Source: Typha latifolia (lineage: Eukaryota; Streptophyta; Magnoliopsida; Poales; Typhaceae). Taken from it: a DNA stretch of 64,000 nucleotides. The notes below the pieces were generated by a model that did no database searches, was not told the origin of the DNA, and worked only from the letters and a program-made list of their open reading frames with translations. Numbering within the stretch: position 1 is the stretch's first letter; each line of letters begins with the position of its first letter. The position numbers were made by a program, and so were the translations under genes. Of this stretch, positions 50,442 through 62,238 are shown one piece after another. The DNA lies in the NCBI GenBank assembly GCA_019914945.1, contig CM034110.1, positions 9,255,808 to 9,319,807 on the forward strand. The letters run 5' to 3'.

Positions 50442-52622
50442 TGCCCAAAAAATGCGAATCGAAACCCTAGAGAGAGAGAGAGTAGAGTTCTCTTCGTTCC
50501 TTCTTCTTTTGGCTTCAATAATGGCAGTGGAGTTGAAATGCCACCGTCATCGGAGGGATTGAGGCCGGCACGATCATTACCATTTCCTTTGAGGTGGTAT
50601 TAAAGAATAAACAATAAACAATAATAATAATAATAATAAAAGGGAAGTTTTGAGAGAGAGTTCGACGCGTTCTTCCCGCTTCGCTATGGCTTGACTCTCG
50701 AGGAGGAATGGACAAGGCATCAGGGCGGCAACACCGACTGCGTGCTTTTAAAAACGGCAGTTGCATCACAGCCGTCCGTAAGTAAAGAGATTTTTTTTTT
50801 GTCTCGAGAAAATTACAAATAACACCCTGTATTTTACTATATTACTAATAAACTCCTCTCCTATTTTTATTTACCAACTACTCCCCATTTTCCCCTAAAA
50901 ATATCAACAACACCTTACTTCTTTTTGACTATGTTACCAATTAAAGCCCTCCTTTTTAATTAGACTAATATTAACCTCCGCCTACTTGATTTATTAACTA
51001 GTGATTTTAAATTTGGCACTATACTTTTTTAAGGGATAGTTCCCTTTTTTCTACCTTGAATTATTATTATTTTGCACAATGATTCTTTAAATTATTCTTT
51101 TATACATAATGATCTTCTAAACTATTATAAATACTTTACTTTAATCACATCAAAAAAAAAAAATATGAGATCATTATGTAATAAAAATAAATTGTAGGGT
51201 CATTATATAAAATAGTGATAGTTGATGGGTTGAAAAGATAATTATTGTCTATGTAATTGAAATGATGCATGAAGTAAATTGTATATTTTTGTGTCGAATA
51301 TATTATTTAATTGTATTAGTTATGTTATTGTGTTTATGTAAACGTGTTGCGTACACGACCGAATTATTAAATTAGCATAGGTGATAATGTGTTAATCATT
51401 TGATAATTAGATTATACTTATATATAATAAATTTAATTTTTTTTAATAATCGAATTGTGTTTGTATTAAGATAAAATCTACCTAACCCAAACTGATTAAC
51501 TTGGTCTCTCTACTTTTGCCTTCAATGATGGAGATCGTCTGCATCGACGACACAGAGATTTTCTACAACCGGTTTCTTGGCAGCTAGCAAGGCCTTTTGC
51601 CAGCCAAAGTTCTTGCAACAAAGAAGTGAAGAAAATCCTACAGTAAAGACTGCAGATGATCTGTTGCGCTAAGCTTTGGTATGTATGAAGATAGCATATA
51701 ATCGTTGTTGTTTTCGACGAGGCCAAGGACTGCGGTGCGTCTAGTCCGACAATGGCGGCCAAGGACTATGATGGGCATGCCAAGAAGAAGTTCCCTGCAG
51801 CCACAGCGAGGAAGGTGACTAAGCGGAAGGCACTAAGATCCAAGCGGGTGAGCGATGACCTTCACACAGAAATTTAGACTTTTTATTATATTAATTTACT
51901 AATTACTCTAAAAACTTCAGCGAGCATTTGTTGCTTTTAAAAAAAAATTATATCGCTCTCATTGCATCTTTTCCACTAAAAGTAAATATTTTTAATCCTT
52001 TCTCGAGACAAGAATGAAATTAGCAAACTTGTTAAAAATTGTGTATTCCACCTACTTGCGTTCAATATAAGAGTTACCAGAGGGGCTATTATTCTATACC
52101 ACATGTAAGAATATTTATCTGTCAATTGTATTAATGAATACAGGCAGTGTAATACTCGAGTTTACAATAACTTTTCCCACCGTTACAAAGCTCCACATAT
52201 TTCATTGAAAAATACACAAATAATTTACTGTAGAATGCATGACAAAAATAGATCAACTGAAAGTACAATATTGTTAACGGTGAGAATCTAAACAAGGTGG
52301 AACTTTCTTTCTTTACTGAAGTCAAATGTTTCCCGCTGCCAATTAGGTAAAACAGCTCTAGCTCTAGTTCTGTGTCAGATTCCAGTATAGACGTCAAATT
52401 AAATGGAGACTTCATGTTCAAGCAAGTTGATAAGTGTAATGCATCTTCACAAACACTCGCAGAGTGGAATATTTAGGAATGCAAGCAACATTTTGCAGGA
52501 GCTTCGTTCAGCTAGATTGTTGTCTTGTGGCATCTGAACTTGAATGCTCAATGGTCGGTGGAGATGAAGCATGAGATATCAAATATCATGCCTGATCTGC
52601 CATCAGTGTGCATGAAAAATTT
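50442..52622. other. ARK promoter side and SVR1-like 3' side
   Basis: The leader of ARK has GA-rich tracts near 50470 and an AAT run at 50616-50640. A 41-codon frame starting at the ATG at 51752 (MAAKDYDGHAKKKFPAATAR) is basic but has no relatives I recognise and is probably chance. The rest (50800-52100) is AT-rich and includes the inverted repeat listed separately. Confidence 0.4.
51078..51204. repeat. small imperfect inverted repeat (MITE-like)
   Basis: Arms 51078-51115 and 51168-51204 pair; the inner 13 bp (tacataatgatct with agatcattatgta) are perfect and the outer part is diverged. The spacer holds an A-run. It could be an old miniature transposon or a chance AT-rich hairpin. Confidence 0.5.
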
Positions 52623-55600
52623 TCAAGCACTTTTCCGAGAATTCCCTTGCAACAACCTGATGTCAGCTGGTTTAAGCTCAACATATTTCCCAAGCCTGAA
52701 CAATAAGATGAGAAAATGAATGAAGGTTTCAGTTGCCAACAAGTATGCTCACTATAATTTGTCAATTAAATAAGATCATAAATAATCCAGTTTTCCAATA
52801 AAATGTTACTATAGAAGTTTAAAACAGCACATAATTGGAAAGGATCCATATAAAATGAAATGATAATAGCAGTACCCAAGATCTGATGGGAGCCTGAATC
52901 CACCTATGCGTACGCGCTTCAAAGAATAGAGCTAGCAGGTAACAGAAATAGGATCAGCCACCAAAAATAAGCCAAAGAAACAACACCATTTAATAAGAAT
53001 TGTCTAAGCTGAACAAAGTATAATTAAAAGAAAGCAGACTTAAGCCTTCATGTCCATATGAAACTAAGAGGAAAAAATTATTGTCCTAGTGATAACTGTT
53101 ATAAAATAACAGTCACTGAGTGGATCAGATGATGAGTAAATGTGTCATACATGTTCTAGGAATAAGACCAACATCCGACAAAAATCTTAAATAGCAAGGC
53201 AAAAAGCGCCACAAACCTACTAGAAACAAGACAAATCATTTAGAAATATAAACAGAAATACCCTCAAAATAGGATGAGAAGAAGAAAAGTGTTCATCAAA
53301 ACATGGATAAATTAGTGAATTCTGTGTCGTAACTTAGCCATGATATAAAATGATAAACAACCTGAAGTCCTGCATTTTTCACAAGTTCGCGTACTTCATG
53401 ATTTCTTCCTTCATGAACCTGCCAAAAAGAAAATAATTATTTCAATCTAGAATGAAACTTGATGTTGAGCATAGAGAAGATAAAGAAATTCTCGTATGTA
53501 CAATAATTATGATGTCACAAGAATTTAATGAAAAAAATCTAAAGAAGATCTCTATATGCATTTTGTGCATGGGACAAGAAAGACATCCAAGTTCTTGTGT
53601 TAATCTATATTTCTGGAGTATGGCATGATAGAAATTGTATTGAAAAAATAGATATATAATTATAGTCAGGACTCAGGAATAAACATTAAGGTTAGGAATT
53701 TTGATTACAACCTATGTCCCTTTAACATATATCCTAATAACCAGAGGATATATGTACATACTCATTTAAAAATATCAACATACACTCTAAATATATCCCA
53801 TAAATGCAGAGACCCAGAGAAGGAGAGAGGGAGTATCTATATGCAGTTAAATAAATGTGTAAGAATGACCCAAATTATGGCCAAGAAATTGGAAGTACCA
53901 CTATTCTAAGTCGAGGCCTTGATGCATCTGGCTGTACAGGCAACAACTCCACAGAATCAGGTACACATTTGATGCCTTCAATTTCTGTACCTTCACTTAT
54001 AGCTATAAGATGTCGTCTATGTACAGTACCATCTACTGTTGCTATATACCTGCGGCAGACATGACGATGTGGATGATGACTAAAGCAATAAAACAAAAAG
54101 ATTGAGGAATTAACATTCATGCCAAACAGTTATATGATTGTTTGGTTTTAGTTGAGATGCAATTGTCATAAAGCATGCACAGCATACATGAAAATGAACA
54201 CATTATCAAAATATAGAAGAATTATTTGTACATAAGCTATCATGACATGGAAATACCAAAAAAAGATAATTACTCACTCCTTAGATAATTCAGATGATGG
54301 ATGAGCAAGTGTTTGGGCAAACTCACCTGCACAGGGGGCATCACAGCATTGCAGTCAAATATGCTCTCCAAGAATGAGAAAACAAACAAAAACAAATGAA
54401 GGTGCTATAGAGAATGAAATCAGACCACATACCATCATTTGTAACAATTATTAAACCGGTTGTGGCAACATCAAGACGACCCACAGTAAATAATCGTGGC
54501 TTTGGTATTCTGGGATGTATTTTATTCTGGGAAGTGCATAGTAAGATGTTAATAATGAGTAGATCAAAGAAATTTATCCCAAGAAAAATATGAAAGAGGA
54601 CAGTCAAAAGAGTTGCTCTAGGAAGTACATTAATGTTATTGAGGACATGCGACTGTACATAAATAAATTTCATTTAATTGCAAGTTTAGTGATAGAACAC
54701 ATACCCAACCTTTCCAGAGCTCATCAAATAGGGAAATAACTGATTTTGATTCTTCACCACTTGAGCAAATATACCTGTAAAGCATCTAATTCATAATTAT
54801 ATTAGCATCAATTATTCTTGCTTGGTCATTGAAAAGACAGTATCTGCAATGAAGAAACATCCATAAACTGTAGAGAATGAATACTGACCCTTTTGGCTTG
54901 TTAAGAGCAAAATATAATTTTGGAGGTAGCTTTTTAGAAAGGCGACTCCCATTGACATAGATTGAATCCTTGGAAATATCAACTCGAGTCTACAAATAAC
55001 CAAAAATAAATGCCATTTATTAAATCTGTGGACGGTCAATCTTGAAAACAGACGGTTAGCAAAGACATTGTAATCCAAATGCTATTCTAAGAATGCTGGA
55101 TATAGCAACCGAAAGCAGACATACCTGTGGGGACGTGCAAACCGATCCATTGACAGTAACTTTTCCTTCAAATATGAGCTCCTCGCTACTCCTCCTCGAA
55201 GCCACTAATAAACAATAAAAAAATCAAATCAAATCAAAACTTTATCCTTTTTTCCAGAAACCAAAAGCAACAACTTGGATTACCTCCCGCGGCCGCGAGA
55301 ACTTTACTAAGCCTCTGCACCTGCGACTCCTTAATATTCTGGTTGTAAAACCTTCTCGCAGCCTTCGAGTACTTTGGAGCAGTGGACGCAACCGGCGTGG
55401 GAGGTGTGTTCTTTTCCTTACTCTTGCTGTTATCGATCTTCTTCTTATTCTTGGAGTTGGAGGAGGAGGTCTTTGTTTCGGCCATGGATTGGAGGAAACG
55501 GGCCGGAGGCGATGATTGGATGGTGAGGTTGCCGTTCTCGTCGCGGACGATCCATGGAATGATCGGGAGAGAAGCAGAGGAGGGGTCGGGAGGGGAAGCG

Positions 55601-55785
55601 TCGGGAACTAGGGTTTTGGACGGACGAGGGGAGGTGGCGGAGCCGAAGGAGATGTTGAATTCGGTAGAGGAGGAGGAGGCGAGGAATAAGGGAAGTCGGC
55701 GGCGGAGGGGTTGGAAGCGGAGAGTTGGGTTGGAGAAGAGAGAAGGGAAGGTCTGGATGGAGGAGAAGGCCACGGCCATCGCCAT
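52623..55785 (-). CDS. SVR1: SVR1-like plastid rRNA pseudouridine synthase (RsuA family)
   Basis: Ten exons (55785-55284, 55204-55125, 54989-54889, 54774-54705, 54526-54433, 54326-54278, 54049-53899, 53418-53362, 52931-52876, 52695-52623) give 410 residues. The Ser-rich, acid-poor N-terminus (MAMAVAFSSIQTFPSLFSNP) resembles a plastid transit peptide. An S4 RNA-binding domain follows (about 155-215; QRLSKVLAAAG, ASRRSSEELIFEGKVTVNGS). The catalytic motif GRLDVATTGLIIVTNDG has its aspartate near residue 270; later motifs are VHEGRNHEVRELVKNAGL and KRVRIGGFRLPSDLG. The enzyme would convert uridine to pseudouridine in plastid rRNA; SVR1 loss disturbs plastid rRNA processing and translation. An upstream in-frame ATG at 55842 would add 19 residues but has a poor context and lies in a short duplication; 55785 has A at -3 and G at +4. 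Confidence 0.92.
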
Positions 55786-56264
55786 GATAGCGGAGGAGCG
55801 GGGGGAAGTGAGAGTGAGGATAGACGATTGTGTGAAGGACATTTAAAGATTCATCGAATTCGACGGTAGACGATTGTGTGAAGGACATTAAGATTCGTGC
55901 TAATAAGTTGGGCCGCTCAATGGCATTGCGGGCCGAAGGGAGAAGTCGTGGCCCATGATCCCTTTGACTTCCGCCGGCTCCAGCATTCCTGCTCATTACT
56001 GGCCGTTGATTACAGGATCCTTCTAGGAATGTACGGATGTGATTTATCAAGCCCAGCTGTACTCTGAACCTTTCTTCAGGCCGACGCCACCGCCGGACAC
56101 GTGACAATTTGGGCTCCTCCTTTCTCGCCTCAAAAAAGCAAAAAAAAAAAAAAGAATAGAAAATTTTCTTTTTATGCAACCACACGAAACCTTCGTTAAA
56201 ATGTCGGATTGAATAATCTCATTTATTCCTCACTTTTTCTCCACCTCTTCCTCCGATCTCGACT
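55786..56264. promoter_or_regulatory. divergent promoter between SVR1-like and unknown plastid gene
   Basis: The start codons are 479 bp apart. TGGGCC at 55909-55914 and GGCCCA at 55950-55955 are site II-type elements common before organelle and ribosome genes. Both flanking genes encode predicted plastid proteins, so shared regulation is likely but inferred. Confidence 0.6.
55823..55890. repeat. short tandem duplication around the upstream ATG of the SVR1-like gene
   Basis: The phrase agacgattgtgtgaaggaca followed by ttaagattc-like bases occurs at about 55824-55856 and again at about 55867-55897. On the minus strand each copy contains ATGTCCTTCACACAATCGTC. Only the copy nearer the gene is open into the SVR1-like frame. 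Confidence 0.75.
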
Positions 56265-59200
56265 ATGGCGGATTCCTCCTCTACGCTTTGCTTCTCCTCC
56301 TCCTTCCACCCTTTCCATGCCTTCTCGCGCTCCAAGCTCTCCGTCGCTTCTTCCTCCTCTTTGACGCCTTCTAACTCGAGGTTCCTCCTCCTCCGCTGCC
56401 GATGGCCCGCTCGCGTTTGCCGAGCTCGCGCCAAGGATTCCGATGAGGGTGGTATCTTCGGGGACGATCCTTATGGCCCCTACCCTTGGGAGTCCTCCTC
56501 CCAGTCCAAAGGATCGAGTACGATTTCTACCTTGATCCATATAATTAAGGATTTCTTGTGAGTTTCGTTGGTCAACGAATGGATAATGCTTTGTTTTGTT
56601 TGTGGACATCAAAATCTATGCTTTTGTAACTAAAAGAATAAGTGTTTATGGGATTTGAACCAAATCCCGCGCAATTCTTTTGTAGCATCGCACTCGTATT
56701 GCAGCTGATTAGAATGGATAATGCTTTGTTTTGTTTGTGGGCATCAAAATTTATGATTTTGTAGAGTTTGTAGGCCGGTATTGTAACTAAAAGAATAAGT
56801 GTTTATGGGATTTGAACCAAATCCCGCGCAATTCTTTTGTAGCATCGCTCTCATATTGCAGCTGATTAGATTATTTGTAGTATATTTTTCCAAATTTGGT
56901 GATGGTATTAGATTGCAAACTCAGTGTTATAGAATCTTAATGTGTTGCACTCTGATTGATACATAATCTTTAGGAATATGTTAAAGCATGGAAGTATGAA
57001 AGTTGTTATAAGTAGGAAGAGTTAAAAGCTGTTAATGAAGGAAAATTACGAGACAATCGTCCTTTTTAATCTTTTTTCTTTGTTCCTTTCGTTACCTTTA
57101 TCTACTAAATGGATAATACAGTTCTGTTTGCTGGTCAACATGATCTTGATATCCCTTGCTTTTATAAGTCAGAAAGCTTATGAGCTGGTCTACATAATTC
57201 ATTCGTCATGTTAACTTATCTCTGCCTCTATATTTTTCTTTGCAGCCATTCAGTGGGTTCCTGAAGATAGAGTCACACTTTTTACTTCTGAAGGGCTCAT
57301 TCAGATAGGAGGTTCCCTGGTTCCTCGCCGGTTTCGTGCTTCAAATGTAACTACATTTTAATCTTTGAGAAATTTAGATGATAAATCTGTTTCTGTGGAA
57401 TTAGTGGTAACTCTGTTTCTCGTGCAACATACATTTCCAAATCAGAGGAGACAAGCAAAGGCAAACACATCACCGAGATATCAGCGCTTTCAGGAGAGGG
57501 ATTACATGGATCCAAATCAAGGTCTTTGTCTTGGTGCACTATTTGATATAGCAGCAACAAATGTGAGCTAGTTCTTCTTAATACTCTTTCATAGGTTTTG
57601 TGTTTTCTTCTTTTGTTGTGGTATGTGACGTGAGAATCTTATTTCAGGGACTAGACATGGGTAGAAGATTATGCATCTTTGGATTTTGCCGTTCCATTGA
57701 AATGCTAAGTGATGTTGTGGAAGATACTGTGTTGGAGCACAGTGGTGAGGTATGTCATTTAACTAGTGATATGAATCATTTGTTATCAAGTCATTATGGT
57801 CTACTGTTGTGTTTTGGTGCTTGAGATTCTATACACATTTTTTCTACCATTTCTTAGAGAGTTAGAGGTAATTGACTTAAAATGGATGAAATTTGAATAG
57901 TGGAATTAGCATAGATGTAGAAGCATAATACAAAATGAGAAATGAGGCAGGAGTAAGAGATTATAATGAAATATCATGATGTTCAGCAGGTTAGTAAATC
58001 ACTGGAGTTATAATTAACTGCCACGTGTTATTTTCAACTAGTGACTAGTGAGGAACGGCTGGTATATTTCAAGAATGGAAGCATTTCTTGCAACGAGCCA
58101 GCCTCAGAAATTTTCGACATGTTGCATTTTGTTGTTATTTTGTGGACTTAGTTGATTTGATTTCCTCATCAGCACTTCAGGATAATCTACTAGCAGAATC
58201 GTTCCCTTGATTTGCAAAATAGGGCTTGAGAAATTAAGCCTTCATAGTTTTGCTGCATACGCTGCCTGCTGTTTAGCTATAGCTGTGAAGTGTTAATATC
58301 CAACTGATATCAACATTTGCTTATAGAAAAAATGTCGGTTGACACTAAAAAGGGTCATTAGCTACAGTTGTGAAGTGTTTTGTGGTAAAAACTGATCTGG
58401 TGCTGGCTTATGAGAAACATTTGGTTGAAAATTTGAAGGATAATTATCTCTAGTTGTAATAAAGTGTCTGCTTGTAAGTCATAATATCAGGAACTACAAT
58501 CTGATATTTCTCTTTCTTCTTTTTGTAGCTCTGTTTCAAATTTGGTCATGTAGAACCAAAATAGTTGATTGGCTTTGTGGTGGAACTGATGATAATTTGT
58601 GAAAAGAGCATTATTTATCATCACTAATGCCTTCACCTAACAATTAGATGCCAAGTGTAGTACAATATACAGATGATAAGGTTCTGGAAGATTTATCAAG
58701 TTATTATGGCTGGTTGTCCATCTGACGCAAGCTTTCTGAAATCCTCACTGATTCATGGCCAAGAAATAACAAGATACTATAGGGACTTGCTATGCATGCT
58801 AAGGCTAGTCAGCGCTACCTTCTTTGTTGCACTACTGGCTCATGCAACCTAGTAGCAGTCTGTGAATATAAAAAACTTGAGAGAAAGAATTTGGGGCTTG
58901 TTAAGTAAAGAAATTCTTTGTAATAGGATGAATGAGCTTCTCGAGGCTCTCTTATATCTCATGCGCGTAGAGCGCTTTAGCTGACCCTGCCTATTATTTC
59001 TCTTCCCTGCTTTAAGGAAACAAATAATGGCCAAAGCATATTGACATCCTTATTTGGTCGTACATATTCTCTTTCTTGTTTAATTTTCCCCTAGGCATCT
59101 GTCGCAAAGAACTAATCGTCTTCCCCTTTAGGTTGTTGCAGCAGAAAAGGCAAGCAATGAGGGGTTCCAAGAGAAGCTGACCATGACTGTTGCAGTGCCT

Positions 59201-59302
59201 TTGCTTTGGGGTGTTCCTCCTGCATCAGAGACTCTCCGATTTGCCGTTCGCAGTGGTGGGGGTATTGTCGAGAAGGTATATTGGCAGTGGGATTTCTTGT
59301 AG
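56265..59302 (+). CDS. conserved plastid-targeted plant protein of unknown function
   Basis: Five exons (56265-56517, 57246-57346, 57446-57562, 57648-57749, 59132-59302) give 247 residues. The first 55 residues are Ser-rich and basic (MADSSSTLCFSSSFHPFHAF), a clear transit-peptide type. The body contains EDRVTLFTSEGLIQIGGSLV, RRQAKANTSPRYQRFQERDY, the very even block DPNQGLCLGALFDIAATNGL and GRRLCIFGFCRSIEMLSDVV. It ends AVRSGGGIVEKVYWQWDFL. I recall such sequences from plant genomes but cannot name a function or a domain. There are no membrane spans and no cofactor motif that I can see. Clean phases and the strong conserved look indicate a working gene. Divergent from the SVR1-like gene. Confidence 0.85.
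56577..56870 (+). repeat. tandem duplication inside intron 1 of the unknown plastid gene
   Basis: Copy 1 (56577-56711, 135 bp) and copy 2 (56712-56870, 159 bp) are nearly identical: both start gaatggataatgctttg and end at gcagctgattag. Copy 2 has an extra piece of about 24 bp (gagtttgtaggccggtattg region). High identity in an intron means a recent event. Confidence 0.92.
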
Positions 59303-60281
59303 AAGAAACTAATACGTGCCTTGTTCATGTTGTGCATAATTGTTGTCCTAATTTATTTGCTGATGCATTTGTTCATCATCCTATCATGTTTACACATGTA
59401 TCTGCACTCTGTACAAAATTCATCATCTCAAGCTATGCAATATAACTTGAGCAACCAAAAAAGCTAATAATCTCCCTATCTTCTTGTATCTATTTCATAC
59501 TCTGAAATCATATTAATGCGTTTTCTTTTCTTTCTTTTCTTATGCAGTTTCTAAGTAATAGTTGAGTAATTTATAATACAGTATTTATTAAAAGTGTTCA
59601 TCGAGTTATATTGCAAAGTCCACAGTTTATTATCTCGAAATGCAATATTAATCGCTCTCGTGCACCAGTCAAGAGGAAAATGCCAGGTGCGAAATAACAC
59701 GCAAAGATTTCAAGAGTGGTAGCTTAAAGATGTGGGGCTGCACTGCAAGCTTGACTACGTATTAAAGTAGTTTTTAACTTGTTTTTATTCGTTACGTCAT
59801 ATGCGCACACAAAAACAAAAAACAAAACAACAATATACCCACAAATAGAAGATTTTATACTGTGGAGTGTGAATAGTTTTTTTATATTTTTATTTGTGTT
59901 GTTGTTGTAATAAGCCTTCTCATTCGGATATAAAAATTAAACAATAATTTAATTTATTTTGGTATATTGATTTATTATTTTCTTTCTTCTTATTTTTATA
60001 CAGCTTTTAAAAATTAATTTAATAATAATTTAAATTATTATTTATATCTAATTATTAGTACTTTAAATTTAATTAAGAGTAGTTTTTGTCAATTAGTTTA
60101 TTAATTTTTATTATTTTAATATCAATTTTGTGGAACATTAAATATAATAATTATTTATTATATTAATATTACTAAACGATAAAATAATTTATTCTGGCAT
60201 TATCTCTGTTCTTACCCACAATGAACCATACCTAAAGGAAATAGGGAAATGGCATAAACACCACCCCGCCGCTGTAGCTGC
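59303..60281. other. convergent intergenic region
   Basis: Lies between the 3' ends of the unknown plastid gene (+) and the dirigent gene (-). From 59850 to 60190 it is extremely AT-rich. No gene is supported. Confidence 0.45.
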
Positions 60282-60848
60282 TCAGTAGTGCCATACATAC
60301 ACGTCGTACTCCAAGATGAGCAACTCCGGCGCCGTCGTTGCCACCATCTTGCTGATGGTGTACCCCCGGGCCATCCGGAACTCTCCGGTCCCTCCGATGA
60401 CCGGCCGCTCGATGATGGTCCCAAGCCGGGCCTTGCCGAACACCTGGAGCGAGCTGCCGGCAAACTCCCCGTCGATGAGCGCGAAGTTCAGCAGCGTCGT
60501 AAACTCCAGCTCCTCCATGTTGGCGATGAAGGTGATCCCTTGGCACTTCCCGATGAGCTTCGAGTCGGTCTCCGGCCCTTCTCTGATCATGTCGTCGACG
60601 ATGCCAATGCCGCCGAATGGAGAGCCCTCATTGGGCGGCATGACGACCGCCGCTCCGGTGGCGTTGGGGCCGGCCATGATCTCGTGGAAGAAGAAGTGGA
60701 GGTGTGTCATCTTCTCTTTGGGCAAGTTATTGGGTTCGCGAATGGTTGTAGAGTACGCATAGGTGGATGAGAAGGAGGAGGAGGAGGAGAAGAAGAAGAA
60801 GAAGAAGAAGGAGAAGAAGAGGTTGGCAATTGGAGAGATGGAAGCCAT
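60282..60848 (-). CDS. dirigent protein
   Basis: A single uninterrupted exon encodes 188 residues, the standard dirigent layout. A signal peptide (MASISPIANLFFS, then a run of phenylalanines and serines) gives secretion to the cell wall. The dirigent domain begins MTHLHFFFHEIMAGPNAT and shows FGGIGIVDDMIREGPETDSK, GKCQGITFIANMEELEF, GEFAGSSLQVFGKA, the conserved GGTGEFRMARGYTISKM and the closing LEYDVYVWHY. Dirigent proteins steer the stereospecific coupling of phenoxy radicals in lignan and lignin formation; many are stress-induced. An ATG at 60935 in the same frame would add 29 residues, but a TATA box at about 60964 would place transcription start at or below it, so 60848 is preferred. The substrate cannot be inferred. 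Confidence 0.95.
   Translation of the reverse strand: MASISPIANLFFSFFFFFFFSSSSSFSSTYAYSTTIREPNNLPKEKMTHLHFFFHEIMAGPNATGAAVVMPPNEGSPFGGIGIVDDMIREGPETDSKLIGKCQGITFIANMEELEFTTLLNFALIDGEFAGSSLQVFGKARLGTIIERPVIGGTGEFRMARGYTISKMVATTAPELLILEYDVYVWHY
60770..60820 (-). repeat. GAG/GAA codon repeat inside the dirigent signal peptide
   Basis: A GAG run passes into a GAA run on the plus strand, coding for serine and phenylalanine runs in the hydrophobic core of the signal peptide. Length change here would alter the core without breaking the frame. Confidence 0.85.
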
Positions 60849-62238
60849 GGAGTTGGTATGGGGATTAGTAGAAGAAGGGAATATATAATTGAAGAGAGAA
60901 TCTGTGGCGAGGAAGACAAATACGTGGCTCATCATACATACACATGTAGATGAGGAGGAAGAATTATATAAGACAATGTTTAAAAAAAATTAAAATAAAA
61001 TTTTATATATTAACCATCAGGATTACTGCGTTAGAGTCAGGAGATCGAAAGCTTAGTAAGAAAATCCTCATCTTTTTATTTGTAAGTCAAATCATCAAGT
61101 AACTTTGCAAATTTATTTGTTAGTGTAATGATATCATCATCACTGATTAAGTTAATGTACTAGAAAGCCTTCAAATATAAATATATATATATAGTGATAA
61201 TAAATCAAATAGCAAAAGGGTTAGTGGAGCTCTATTAGCTTTGCAAATGTTACATTATGACCATTATGACCGCTGGATTAAGTTGAGTTAAATCAAGTCG
61301 GAGTCAAATTAGTTATTTAATTTAATTTTATTATTTTAGATTTTAAATAAATAAAATAATTAGCATGTGAATTTGATCCACCGAATATTTTTTACTTCTA
61401 TAAATAAGAGTGGACATGTGTTGATAAGAAGGCATCAAAACTAATTTGACACGTTATTATTTTCGTCGTTATCTTTTACCTATCTTTTTAGGAGTAAATC
61501 GTAGAAATATCCCAATCTTCTAAACCATAGCCACCTTTCTTCACCGGCGGTCACCTAATAATTGTCCATTACCATCCTTGGCCTTCTGTCACTCTCCTAA
61601 CGATTACCGATCTTTCCTACTTCGAACTTGCTCCACTATTTTAACTATAATTTTTTATTCCAATCTTTGATTGACTTTATTCTAAAATTATTAGATCCGA
61701 GACTTTTGAGATTACTACCCTTCAAAATCTTAGGATCATGATACGAACAAATCGATTCCAGATATGATTCATAACCGTAAATAGAGAGATAGGTGATTGA
61801 TGGAATTAATAATCTCTTTATCGGTGGTCCCAATAATTTTATTAAATCATCAAATAATTTTCTTCCATACTGATTTCATTAAAAAAAGATGGTCAATAAA
61901 AGGATGCCATCAAGACATTCTTCTCCCAGAATGAAAGGATAAGATGTAAGGAGAAGTCTTTCTCCAAATCTCAGACGTTCTCTTCTTCCCTTAGACTTTT
62001 CAGTAAATTAAAATATTTGATTATAACAACTACTCCCAAGATAAAGGATAACCCAACCGCGGCAAATTCCTACGACCAGCGGTGCATCCGATCTAAAAAG
62101 TTTCAAAAGCCTACAGTTTTTTCTAGCATTGCGCGCAGACATCATTATCATATCATCTCCTCAAAACTCTCCTTCCCCTCTCTCGTCTTTTTCCCCTCAA
62201 TTCCCAAACTAAGATCAAACTAAAAAGAAGAAAGAAAA
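60849..62238. other. intergenic: dirigent promoter side and 4CL-like upstream region
   Basis: Contains a probable TATA box of the dirigent gene (minus strand, TATATAA, about 60964-60970). From 61010 to 61980 the DNA is AT-rich with no supported gene. The part above 62100 is pyrimidine-rich and should hold the leader of the 4CL-like gene. Confidence 0.45.

Noticed and set aside
50238..50603. Plus-strand frames antisense to ARK exon 1
   Set aside because: Low-complexity Arg/Pro composition from the opposite strand of a GC-rich coding exon and a GA tract.
55445..56185. 246-codon minus-strand frame over the SVR1-like first exon and promoter
   Set aside because: Out of frame with the S4/RsuA domains, composed of low-complexity Pro/His/Leu, and crosses the divergent promoter.
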